Source: Bacteroidaceae bacterium (GTDB lineage Bacteria; Bacteroidota; Bacteroidia; Bacteroidales; Bacteroidaceae). Taken from it: a stretch of 64,000 bases of DNA. A program made the position numbers and the translations under genes. Positions 1 through 7,423 of this stretch are shown here, piece after piece. The notes under the pieces are model-generated. The model had not been told where the DNA came from. It made no database searches and worked only from the letters and a program-made list of their open reading frames with translations. Each line of letters starts with the position of its first letter. The stretch's first letter is position 1. The stretch spans positions 1 through 64,000 of the forward strand of contig JAKSLJ010000002.1 in NCBI GenBank assembly GCA_024401275.1. The letters are read 5' to 3'.

Positions 1-36
1 TGCAATGCAATGTGGGAGAGTAGGTCGCTGCCCTTC
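1..36 (+). rRNA. rrf: 5S rRNA, 3' end (partial)
   Basis: The opening bases, with GTGGGAGAGTAGGTCGCTGCC-type sequence, match the conserved 3' end of Bacteroidetes 5S rRNA. A strong terminator follows at once. Only the tail is inside the window, so the 16S and 23S genes presumably lie upstream. The exact 3' end is uncertain by a few bases. Confidence 0.7.
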
Positions 37-46
37 TTGAATCAGG

Positions 47-82
47 AACCCTGATGTCCGACACCGGACGTCAGGGTTTTCT
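47..82 (+). terminator. Terminator of the rRNA operon
   Basis: A 12-bp stem (CCCTGATGTCCG at 49-60 with CGGACGTCAGGG at 65-76, one G-U pair) has a 4-nt loop and is followed by a T run. It lies just after the 5S 3' end. Confidence 0.85.
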
Positions 83-98
83 GTTTTAGGACGGTTAT

Positions 99-168
99 GT
101 AGGGCGAGGATTTCCGAGCCGCGATTTAGGTCTTGCGCAGTGAAACGGCTCGGAAATCCTCGCCCTAC
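99..168. repeat. Palindromic repeat family A, copy 1 (70 bp)
   Basis: Perfect 23-bp inverted arms (99-121 and 146-168, beginning GTAGGGCGAGG) enclose a 24-bp centre. Related copies lie at 5001-5071, 43108-43213 (inside a gene) and 48076-48098 (one arm). The centre here and the centre at 43167-43190 are recognisably the same, so the mobile unit is the whole 70 bp and not only the arms. Confidence 0.9.
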
Positions 169-180
169 TAAACCTTACAG

Positions 181-416
181 TCTGCGGAATGTTGCGGAAT
201 GTCGGGATAACATTCCGCAATCGTAAGTTGCTCGTTATCAGTGTCTTGGGTGTGGTTTTGCGGAATGTGGAATGTTTTCGCGTTTTTTTTTCGAAAAAAA
301 ATCAAAAAACATTCCACATTCCGCATTTTTGTCTTATCTTATTGGTTTCCAAAGAGTTGCATTTGCGGAATGTCATCGCGACATTCCGCAACATTCCGCA
401 GACATTCCGCAGATCA
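181..416. repeat. Cluster of GCGGAATGT units in both orientations
   Basis: The 9-mer GCGGAATGT or its complement ACATTCCGC recurs many times here, often as facing pairs that could form hairpins (for example 183-217, 261-326 and 365-412). Short reading frames across it have no recognisable protein sequence. No gene is supported. Confidence 0.75.
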
Positions 417-460
417 GGGACGGGATTCCATGTGGAAACAGCATTGAAAACAGACATGCT

Positions 461-640
461 TGATCCATAGGAAACCGCATCGAAACCTATAGCAAACCGC
501 ATCAAAACCCTTGGGAAATCGAGTCAAAATCCTTTGCGTTTTACTCGTTTTGCAGGGAGTTTTGACTTGTTTTCCTAGGCGTTTTGAGTTGTTTTCCTTG
601 CGTTTTTAATTGTTTCCTAGGGCGTTTTGGATCGTTTCTG
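461..640. repeat. Degenerate inverted array of about 20-nt units
   Basis: The left half carries units like AAACCGCATCGAAACC. The right half carries units like GTTTTGAGTTGTTTTCC, which are roughly their complement. The region is therefore a large imperfect inverted repeat made of diverged tandem units. No gene is seen between it and the promoter at 899. Confidence 0.5.
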
Positions 641-898
641 ATTTTTTATGATATCTTTCTTTTTGACTGGAATTTGGTAATTCAAACAAATTCATGTAGT
701 TGCCAACACCCTACACCAAAGCCGCTTAATATACTGAAGGACAGTAGATTACGTGGGTGTAGGCTAGTGTAGGCAAAAATCATGCCTTCACCCTCGCGAA
801 AGCCCGTAAACACTGGTATTCGCGGCGATTTTGTGTAGGGTGTAGGTTAATCTTGAAAATTCTTATTCATGGGAAATTCGCAAAAATTGTGATACTTA

Positions 899-930
899 TT
901 TGGCGATTAGAATAAAAAATCGTAATTTTG
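899..930 (+). promoter_or_regulatory. Bacteroidetes-type promoter for a candidate ncRNA
   Basis: TTTG at 899-902 and TAATTTTG at 923-930 are separated by 20 nt, which matches the -33/-7 consensus of Bacteroidetes primary sigma factors exactly. No credible open reading frame follows, so the likely product is an RNA. Confidence 0.65.
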
Positions 931-936
931 CACACG

Positions 937-1263
937 ATAATAATCAATAATGGTTGCAATTCATTCTGCGACCTCTTGCCGGCGGGCAAGGAATACATAT
1001 TAAAAAGAAAAGCGTTTATGGACGCTTGTTTTTGGACCTTTGAAATCACCACTTTCAAATTAACCAGTCAAGAACAAGTCGGAAGTAGATGCCATGCTTG
1101 GATTTAATTCCCAGCAGTGTGTGCCGAGGGCTAACTTTGCCCTCAGTGCACACCTTTTGGGTATATTATATCCTATCGTAGGTATCTTTCTGCATGTTTA
1201 CTGGTTAGGGTTGTGGTGATCCTCAAAGGACGAACGGGCAGAAATAAGATACCTACGTTTTTT
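937..1263 (+). ncRNA. Candidate structured RNA of about 325 nt, unclassified
   Basis: The segment begins just after a canonical promoter and ends at a strong terminator. In between are clear hairpins: AAGCGT/ACGCTT near 1011-1026, TTTGAAA/TTTCAAA near 1038-1060, a 12-bp stem at 1119-1153 (GTGTGC plus GAGGGC with GCCCTC plus GCACAC), and the closing stem at 1177-1257. I found no RNase P, tmRNA or SRP core signature. Bacteroidales do carry orphan RNAs with promoter and terminator of this kind, but I cannot assign this one to a family. Confidence 0.45.
1177..1263 (+). terminator. Terminator-like hairpin ending the candidate RNA
   Basis: CGTAGGTATCTT (1177-1188) pairs perfectly with AAGATACCTACG (1246-1257). 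CTGC/GCAG continues the stem inside, and six T residues follow at 1258-1263. The large loop (about 44 nt) is unusual for a plain terminator, so it may also be a functional domain of the RNA. Confidence 0.7.
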
Positions 1264-1539
1264 ATATATACCATTCAATCTAAAAACAAACCGTTTGCCC
1301 ATTGGGTATCAGCAAACATCTTAGTGTAACCAATATGCTACATGGCATAGAAAGACTTCGAGTTCCACTCCAGACATGGAGTAAGGCGTCTGAACGCTCC
1401 GGCAACTATTGCTGGGGTGTGGATATTGATGCCGAAACAAAGGAACTCAAAAAGACAAGAATTTATAAAATCAATGGAAACGATATACTCTAAGCATTAA
1501 TATAATTCATGAATAAATTCGTGGTTAATTAGTGGAAAT

Positions 1540-1700
1540 TCGTGTTTAAAATAAAAGCCTTCGGCGAACGTAAATTATCGTAAATGTAACGAAAATTATC
1601 GTAAATTAATAACAAAATATTAACGTAAATTCACGTCTAATTAACGGTAATTCGCGTTAAAACAATAGCCTTCGGCAAACATGAATTAACCATAAATCAT
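1540..1700. repeat. Two imperfect copies of an AT-rich repeat
   Basis: AATTCGTGTTTAAAATAAAAGCC followed by TTCGGC occurs near 1544-1573 and again, diverged, near 1651-1680. Between the copies are many short units of the type GTAAATTATCG. No gene is seen here. A weak open frame at 1302-1493 lies just upstream and is discussed among rejected items. Confidence 0.5.
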
Positions 1701-1793
1701 CCATAAATTTTATCATAAATTATTTTAGTCAAAAGTATAATTTGGTCGCAGTTCCTATAAACTGTAATTTGACAGAGTGTAAGCCGTCATTCT

Positions 1794-1941
1794 CTACTGC
1801 GCAGATCTGGACAATCTAACACGAATTCTTAGAGACGTTTGATGCATCGCTGTCCTCGTTGTGAACAAAAATTATTAACTCACAGCGTGGATGGCTATTG
1901 CATGAACTCTAAGAAGGCTGTCCAGAGCCTGCGTAGTTTTT
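1794..1941 (+). ncRNA. Long rod-like hairpin RNA upstream of the methyltransferase
   Basis: One 143-nt segment folds end to end. CTAC plus GCAG..CTGGACA (1794-1813) pairs with TGTCCAG..CTGC plus GTAG (1919-1936). TTCTTAGAG (1826-1834) pairs perfectly with CTCTAAGAA (1907-1915). ATGCA (1842-1846) pairs with TGCAT (1899-1903), and a further stem closes a loop near 1865-1878. An asymmetric internal loop of 12 against 3 nt sits one third of the way in, and TTTTT follows the stem. A long rod with an internal bubble recalls 6S RNA, but that is only an analogy. It could also be a leader acting on the methyltransferase, which starts 44 nt later. Confidence 0.4.
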
Positions 1942-1979
1942 GTGTTTAGCCACCACGCTATACTTAACGAAATAGCGTA

Positions 1980-3110
1980 GTGAACATATTTTCTTTCTTT
2001 TCTGGTGCTGGCTTCTTGGATTTAGGCTTTGAACTAGAAGGGCATTTTAATGTTGTTTTTGTGAACGAATTCCATAAGGCATTCAACAATGTTTATCAAT
2101 TTGCTCGTAAAAATATGGGGATTCTGGCTCCAATATATGGACACCACGTAGAAAACATCCTACATTATGTCGATGGAGAGCACAATGAGATGTTGCAGAA
2201 TCTCATTAGGATGGTTGAAGAGTCAAAGGAACATCAGTTGACAGGATTCATCGGAGGTCCTCCATGTCCTGATTTTAGCGTTGCAGGCAGAAATCGTGGA
2301 GCAGAAGGCGAAAATGGACGTCTTTCTGGAACATACTGCGAGTTGATTTGTAAGGCTCATCCTGATTTCTTTTTGTTTGAGAATGTCAAAGGACTATATA
2401 GAACGGCAAGACATAGAGCTTTCTTTGAGCAATTAAAACAGAGATTTCGGGAACATGGGTATTGTATGACAGAGCAGCTAATTAACGCTTTGGAATATGG
2501 AGCTCCACAGGATAGAGATAGAATCATTCTAATTGGATTTAGCTCTGAGATTGTCAGTTCACTTCATCTGTCAGTTGAAGATGGAGAGATACTAGATTTT
2601 CCATGGAATAGCCATAAGCAATACAATTTACAAGAAATAAAAGCTTTGCCATGGCCGGACACAACCCCTTATCAAGAAAATATACAAACTCCTATGCCAG
2701 AAGGCATTATAGAAAATCTAACTGTATTACACTGGTGGCAGAGAAATGATGTACAAAACCATCCCAATGCAAATATGTTCTTTCAACCAAGAGCCGGACT
2801 TTATAGATTCCAAACAAAGGACGAAGGTGACATAGAAAAGAAGTGTTACAAACGCTTACATAGGTGGAGATATTCTCCAACTGCCGCTTATGGTAACAAC
2901 GAAGTGCATATTCATCCTTATCTTCCAAGAAGAATTTCTGCAGCAGAAGCCTTAGCGATTCAGAGTTTACCTCCAGAGTTTATACTTCCGCCAAATCTTA
3001 CACTTACGGATGCTTTCAAAACAATAGGTAATGGCGTTCCATTTGTTGCTGCTAATGGAGTTGCGGCAACAATTTACGATTATATTCATCTGCATAATCC
3101 AGAAATATGA
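1980..3110 (+). CDS. DNA (cytosine-5) methyltransferase of an R-M system
   Basis: This 376-residue protein has the C5-methyltransferase motifs in order: motif I FFSGAGFLDLGF (residues 6-17, AdoMet binding), motif IV GGPPCPDFS (92-100, catalytic Cys96), motif VI ENVKG (134-138), motif VIII QDRDR (177-181) and motif X GNGVP near the C-terminus. The variable stretch of about residues 200-330 is the likely target-recognition domain. It should methylate the host's recognition sites and protect them from the McrBC-like nuclease downstream. The stop overlaps the mcrB-like start by 4 nt, so the two are translationally coupled. The start used is GTG, which places motif I at the usual distance from the N-terminus. 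Base composition is AT-rich compared with most of the window: 37% GC in 2581-2760, counted by hand. Confidence 0.93.
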   Translation: MNIFSFFSGAGFLDLGFELEGHFNVVFVNEFHKAFNNVYQFARKNMGILAPIYGHHVENILHYVDGEHNEMLQNLIRMVEESKEHQLTGFIGGPPCPDFSVAGRNRGAEGENGRLSGTYCELICKAHPDFFLFENVKGLYRTARHRAFFEQLKQRFREHGYCMTEQLINALEYGAPQDRDRIILIGFSSEIVSSLHLSVEDGEILDFPWNSHKQYNLQEIKALPWPDTTPYQENIQTPMPEGIIENLTVLHWWQRNDVQNHPNANMFFQPRAGLYRFQTKDEGDIEKKCYKRLHRWRYSPTAAYGNNEVHIHPYLPRRISAAEALAIQSLPPEFILPPNLTLTDAFKTIGNGVPFVAANGVAATIYDYIHLHNPEI

Positions 3111-4984
3111 AACTTACAATAGAACACCTTTTAGAACTGTTTAATCAGTTACCCAAAAATAAAAATTTCGAGTATGTAAAACCCGGAAAGAGTAAAGCTC
3201 AACTAATCAACGTTGATTTTGACATCCGTCGTGTTGACATGGTTCGTGTAAATGATGATGGATCTACAAATTCGGCATCATTAACAACCGACAATCTTAC
3301 ATCTTTGGTAAATAATATCAAAGAGAATATTCCTTTCCGTGTTGACGATATATTTAGAGGTGGAGGAAATACTCGTTCTACTTACGAGGCTGTACTTGCT
3401 CACACATCAGAATTCTACAAATGTAAAGTTGGAAATAACAAGCATTTAATTTGGTTCCCTACACACAAACATACTATTGGCGAAATAACAGATTACAATT
3501 CTATCCCAAAGAAAGAATTGTTCACGTTATATGTATCTAAGACAAACTCTTCTTCAACAGCAGGTCATTACTTGCGTGATATAGAAAAAGATGTAGTAGT
3601 TGATGCTGTTAAAAAAGCAACCGACAATATTTATAATTGTATTTATGATGTTGACGACATAGAGATTGCAACAAGAATACGCGAATATGTTATGGCAGAT
3701 CCTAGGAACAATGATAGATCTGTAAAGAACTATGGTGGTTATCCTGGTTCTGCGTGTTTGCAATACATCAACTTCCTAAACAATTTATTGAACGGTGTAT
3801 TCACGGAAATGAGTATTTCTCCAATATTTCAGCCAGAACATTCAACAAGCACAAGTGCAGGTAGTTACAAATACCGCCCATACATCACCGCCATCAAGTC
3901 AAAGCCATTTCTCTTGCTTGCCGGTATCTCGGGAACTGGTAAGAGTCGAATTGTTCGTGAACTTGCTCGTGCTTGTTGGGATGTGGATAGTGCAGAATAC
4001 AAGGCGCAGAAGCCGAGGAACTTTGAAATGGTGCAGGTGAAACCTAACTGGCATGACTCTTCTGAGCTTATTGGTTATGTAAGTCGCATTGACGGAGAGA
4101 AGTTTGTTGTAGGACCTTTCCTGAAGTTCATTGCCAAGGCATGGGAAGAGCCAGATGTTCCTTATTTCCTTTGCCTTGACGAAATGAACCTGGCTCCTGT
4201 AGAACAATACTTCGCTGAGTATCTGAGCGTTGTGGAAAGCAGAAAGATGAATGATGACGGAGTCGTTGTTACCGATCCTATCATTGAGTATGAACCAACG
4301 GAGGCTTACTTCTCATTGCTGTCACAACTGGGATATACTGACGAAGAATTCAAGAATGGTAACAAACGATTGACCATTCCGCAGAACCTTATCGTGGTTG
4401 GTACTGTGAACATGGACGAAACGACATTCTCTTTCTCTCGCAAGGTTCTTGACCGCGCAATGACGATAGAGATGAACGAGGTTGACCTTGAGGGCGGCCT
4501 TACAAAACGCCATGAACAGATAGGCAAGTTGGGCAAAGCGGAACTTGTTGGCTCTGCCGTAGAAGGCGTTGATGTCTATGCTGGCAACAAGGATGTTTGC
4601 GACAGGGTTATCGCTTATCTGAAAGTTGTGAACAGCAAGCTCGAAGGCACTCCGTTCAAGATAGCTTATCGCACAAGAAACGAGTTCCTTCTCTATGTGG
4701 TAAACAACCTTCCTTATAATAAGGATGAAGATGGCAATGACCTTGACCAAAGCTTCATCATCGCTCGCGCTCTTGACGAGATAACGAACATGAAGATTCT
4801 GTCTCGTATAGAGGGCGATGAGACAAAGGTTTCGGAGCAATTCCTTAAAGAACTGAGCGATGCCATCAAGGAGCAGCTTGAGATTGTCTGTGGCGAGTAC
4901 GATACGGAGAAGTCAATCTCTGTGGCGAAGTTGAAGGAAATGAAGGGCAAGCTCTCTAGCGGCTACACAAGTTTCTGGAGCTGA
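3107..4984 (+). CDS. McrB-like AAA+ motor subunit (LlaJI/McrBC type)
   Basis: Residues 1 to about 260 form an unrecognised N-terminal region, where McrB proteins carry their DNA-recognition domain. The AAA+ core follows: Walker A GISGTGKS (273-280), Walker B CLDEMN (356-361) and GTVNMDETT (432-440), the McrB-family sensor region. The protein is expected to translocate DNA by NTP hydrolysis and drive the DUF2357 nuclease encoded next. Composition changes inside the gene: 3421-3600 is 32% GC, while 4081-4260 is 46%. The change falls near 3850-3900, just before the Walker A segment, so the N-terminal part appears to have a different origin from the motor. ATGA overlap with the methyltransferase gene supports one operon. 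Confidence 0.9.
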   Translation: MKLTIEHLLELFNQLPKNKNFEYVKPGKSKAQLINVDFDIRRVDMVRVNDDGSTNSASLTTDNLTSLVNNIKENIPFRVDDIFRGGGNTRSTYEAVLAHTSEFYKCKVGNNKHLIWFPTHKHTIGEITDYNSIPKKELFTLYVSKTNSSSTAGHYLRDIEKDVVVDAVKKATDNIYNCIYDVDDIEIATRIREYVMADPRNNDRSVKNYGGYPGSACLQYINFLNNLLNGVFTEMSISPIFQPEHSTSTSAGSYKYRPYITAIKSKPFLLLAGISGTGKSRIVRELARACWDVDSAEYKAQKPRNFEMVQVKPNWHDSSELIGYVSRIDGEKFVVGPFLKFIAKAWEEPDVPYFLCLDEMNLAPVEQYFAEYLSVVESRKMNDDGVVVTDPIIEYEPTEAYFSLLSQLGYTDEEFKNGNKRLTIPQNLIVVGTVNMDETTFSFSRKVLDRAMTIEMNEVDLEGGLTKRHEQIGKLGKAELVGSAVEGVDVYAGNKDVCDRVIAYLKVVNSKLEGTPFKIAYRTRNEFLLYVVNNLPYNKDEDGNDLDQSFIIARALDEITNMKILSRIEGDETKVSEQFLKELSDAIKEQLEIVCGEYDTEKSISVAKLKEMKGKLSSGYTSFWS

Positions 4985-5000
4985 TATCTTGTGATTGTAT

Positions 5001-5071
5001 GTAGGGCGAGGATTTCCGAGCCGTTTCTCACGAACTAGCCCTAATTTGCGGCTCAGAAATCTTCGCCCTAC
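5001..5071. repeat. Palindromic repeat family A, copy 2
   Basis: The left arm at 5001-5023 is identical to copy 1. The right arm at 5049-5071 differs at two positions. The element fills the gap between the McrB-like and McrC-like genes, whose spacing (127 bp) is otherwise unusual for this pair. A transcript through it would form a strong hairpin and could alter the ratio of the two subunits. Confidence 0.88.
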
Positions 5072-5111
5072 AAGTGGACGCAATACAAATGGAACCAATT
5101 GCTGAATACTT

Positions 5112-7286
5112 ATGGAACTACTAAAGATAACACACCAAGACTTTGTGATGTACATCGAATGTGCGAAGTTCGATGGCATCTGGGAGAAGGCTAAGCGTAA
5201 TGTTGGTGAGCAGAACCTCACTTCCACTTACACTTGGTCGGAAGGTGTTGTGTCTGTAGATAGATTGCCTGAAGACGATGAGCCTCAGAGGATAGAAAAG
5301 GGAGAACAAGCGCCTGCCGTATTCTTCGACAATGCTGATTATCCTGTGTGGGTGGAGTTCACAAATCCTAAAGTTACGTCTGCGCAGTTCGGCTTCATGC
5401 TCCAAGCTGACAACGAGCGTTTCAGTTTCCATAAGAGAGGAAGGATACTGAGCGGTTTCCTGAACTATGGAAACGATATTGGCAGAAGCGAGATAAACCT
5501 TGTATATACAGCAGACGGTCAGCAGAAGAAGTTCTCTTTCGGCTATGAGGTGTTGAGCACAAAGCTGAACTATCATGAGCATTGGAAGAAGATAATAGAG
5601 GACATTGAACAGGAATACCGAATGCTGTCGCTCGACTATATGCGCCGCACCTTCCACGGCTTCAATCCTGATACGGACGGAGAACACCCGGATCTCGTGT
5701 GGTGGAGCATATTCCAAGAGGAACAGGAGAAGTTCGTTAAGGCTGTTCGCAGCATCATTGAGCGTCCTCGCCATCGTCTGCATAACATCAGCACCTATCA
5801 AAGAGCCGACAAGTTGCGCAGGATAACAACCGGCATAGAGAATGAACTTGCGGAACATCGCCGCGAGCCAGCACATCTATATCATGTGGAGGAACAGACA
5901 CCAAGCAACGATACCCAAGAGAACCGTTTCCTGAAACATGCTTTGGCTACGATAACCGCAAAGTATGAACTGCTGAAGAATCGTATAGAAACAATTCGCA
6001 ACGCAAGCGAAGAGATGCGAAAGGAAATGAACAGTATGCTTGCCACGATGAAGCATCTTCAGCATAATCCGTTCTTCCGTACTGTCGGTCGCTTCAAGGG
6101 ATTGACGCAAGAGAGCCTTGTCTTGCAGAAGGCGAGCGGCTATAGTCAGGTTTATCGCACATGGAACCTTCTGCGTCGTGCCTATTCGCTGAACGACGGC
6201 ATCTATCGTCTTCAGTCAAAGGACATTGCTACGCTCTATGAAATATGGTGTTTCATAGAGGTGAGCCATATCGTGAAGGAGCAGTTGGGCATTACGGACG
6301 AGGATGTTGACCATCGCAACCGCATGGAAATGAACGGCATGTTCACTTGGGAACTTGGCAAGGGCGAACACTCTCGCATCCTTTTCAAGAAGGACAATGT
6401 GGCTCTCGCTGAACTTGTCTATAACCCAAAGCATACGGAAAGGGAGAACGACAATATCTCAATGGAGAACATCTACGTGCCTACCGTTGCGCAGAAGCCG
6501 GACATCGTGCTGCAGTTGACAAAGGACGATATGCAGAAGGGCATGAAGATGACTTATCTATTCGATGCAAAGTATCGCATTGACGGTCGCGATGCTCGTG
6601 GTGTTGACACGCCACCAGAGGATGCCATCAACCAGATGCACCGTTATCGTGATGCGATCTACTATAAAGACCACTCGTCAGACGAACTGAAGAAAGAGGT
6701 CATTGGCGGTTATATCCTCTTTCCTGGCGATGGCGATACGGCAGATGTGGAGGTTTCCCGCTTTTACAGGACAATAGACGAGGTGAACATCGGTGCTTTT
6801 CCTTTGCGACCAAAGGATGAGCGCAACAGATTCCTTTTGGAGAATTTCATAAGGGAACTGATAGACAACGCTGCTTCCGAGATTCTTTCAGATAGCATTC
6901 CGCAAAAGGGATTGTTCTATAATGAGGGCAATCCGCTGTATTTCGTTGCTGACATTCTCGGTGACAATGACACGGAAGCACTTATGAACGGTACGGCAAC
7001 TTCATTCCATTGCAGCAACAAAGGTCCGAGGGAAGATGTGGACATCAAGCAGATTCGTTACTTCGCACCTATATCCGACAACTGTTTTCACGGCTATTAT
7101 CGTGTGGAGTCGGTTTCCACTCATGAGGTAAAAGGAGACAGATATCCGATAAGATTGGAGTTCAAGTTGTCAAAATACACTCTCCTTGACCGACCTGTAA
7201 AATATGGCATTCATGCTTTGTCTGCAAGAGGTGTGGCGTTTACGAAAGAGAAGTTCATGAAGTATTGCGAAGAACATCCGGCATGA
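5112..7286 (+). CDS. McrC-like DUF2357 protein with PD-(D/E)XK nuclease core
   Basis: The 724-residue product has the features of DUF2357/DUF524 restriction subunits: a long N-terminal region, a helical middle part (YQRADKLRRI, ENRFLKHAL, LLRRAYSLNDG), then a PD-(D/E)XK core with KPDIVL (Asp464) and FDAKYR (Asp485, Lys487), followed by NQMHRYRDAI, typical of this nuclease family. It should cut DNA when recruited by the McrB-like motor. Composition is clearly richer in GC than the methyltransferase (51% in 6001-6180), resembling the C-terminal part of the McrB-like gene. No frameshift or missing catalytic residue is seen, so the system looks intact. Confidence 0.88.
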   Translation: MELLKITHQDFVMYIECAKFDGIWEKAKRNVGEQNLTSTYTWSEGVVSVDRLPEDDEPQRIEKGEQAPAVFFDNADYPVWVEFTNPKVTSAQFGFMLQADNERFSFHKRGRILSGFLNYGNDIGRSEINLVYTADGQQKKFSFGYEVLSTKLNYHEHWKKIIEDIEQEYRMLSLDYMRRTFHGFNPDTDGEHPDLVWWSIFQEEQEKFVKAVRSIIERPRHRLHNISTYQRADKLRRITTGIENELAEHRREPAHLYHVEEQTPSNDTQENRFLKHALATITAKYELLKNRIETIRNASEEMRKEMNSMLATMKHLQHNPFFRTVGRFKGLTQESLVLQKASGYSQVYRTWNLLRRAYSLNDGIYRLQSKDIATLYEIWCFIEVSHIVKEQLGITDEDVDHRNRMEMNGMFTWELGKGEHSRILFKKDNVALAELVYNPKHTERENDNISMENIYVPTVAQKPDIVLQLTKDDMQKGMKMTYLFDAKYRIDGRDARGVDTPPEDAINQMHRYRDAIYYKDHSSDELKKEVIGGYILFPGDGDTADVEVSRFYRTIDEVNIGAFPLRPKDERNRFLLENFIRELIDNAASEILSDSIPQKGLFYNEGNPLYFVADILGDNDTEALMNGTATSFHCSNKGPREDVDIKQIRYFAPISDNCFHGYYRVESVSTHEVKGDRYPIRLEFKLSKYTLLDRPVKYGIHALSARGVAFTKEKFMKYCEEHPA

Positions 7287-7289
7287 TAG

Positions 7290-7370
7290 GCCACAAACCT
7301 TGAGCATGAAATTGACAGTCTCGTCTATGGCCTCCATGGTTTGTTAGACGACGAGATTAGGATTGTGTAA
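7290..7370 (+). pseudogene. Relic: C-terminus of an N6-adenine (type II/IIG-like) methyltransferase
   Basis: Directly after the stop of the McrC-like gene, 26 codons plus TAA read ...EIDSLVYGLHGLLDDEIRIV. This resembles the family ending (I/E)DxLVYxLYGLTxEEIxIVE seen at the C-terminus of many Eco57I-like/type II adenine methyltransferases. It is preceded immediately by TAG and has no start, so it is a leftover fragment. It indicates that another restriction system once occupied this site and was replaced or deleted. Confidence 0.6.
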
Positions 7371-7423
7371 AGCGTAAGGAGGAAAAATGTGAAATAATTG
7401 GCAGTTTGTGAATGAAAATTTTC

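Noticed and set aside
1060-1100. Resemblance to the SRP RNA core (ACCAGTCAAG..CGGAAGTAG)
   Set aside because: The conserved GUCAGG, the tetraloop helix and AGCAG are not all present and the expected pairing does not form.
1302-1493. 63-codon open frame with a TTG start after the candidate ncRNA terminator
   Set aside because: No ATG at the start, no recognisable family, and an in-frame stop a few codons upstream. It could be a decayed fragment (WSKASERSGNYCWGVDIDAE looks protein-like), but support is too weak to list as a gene.
1980-7286. Interpretation as a plain type IV McrBC system
   Set aside because: Type IV systems have no partner methyltransferase. Here a C5-methyltransferase overlaps the McrB-like gene by 4 nt, so an R-M system of LlaJI style is the better reading.
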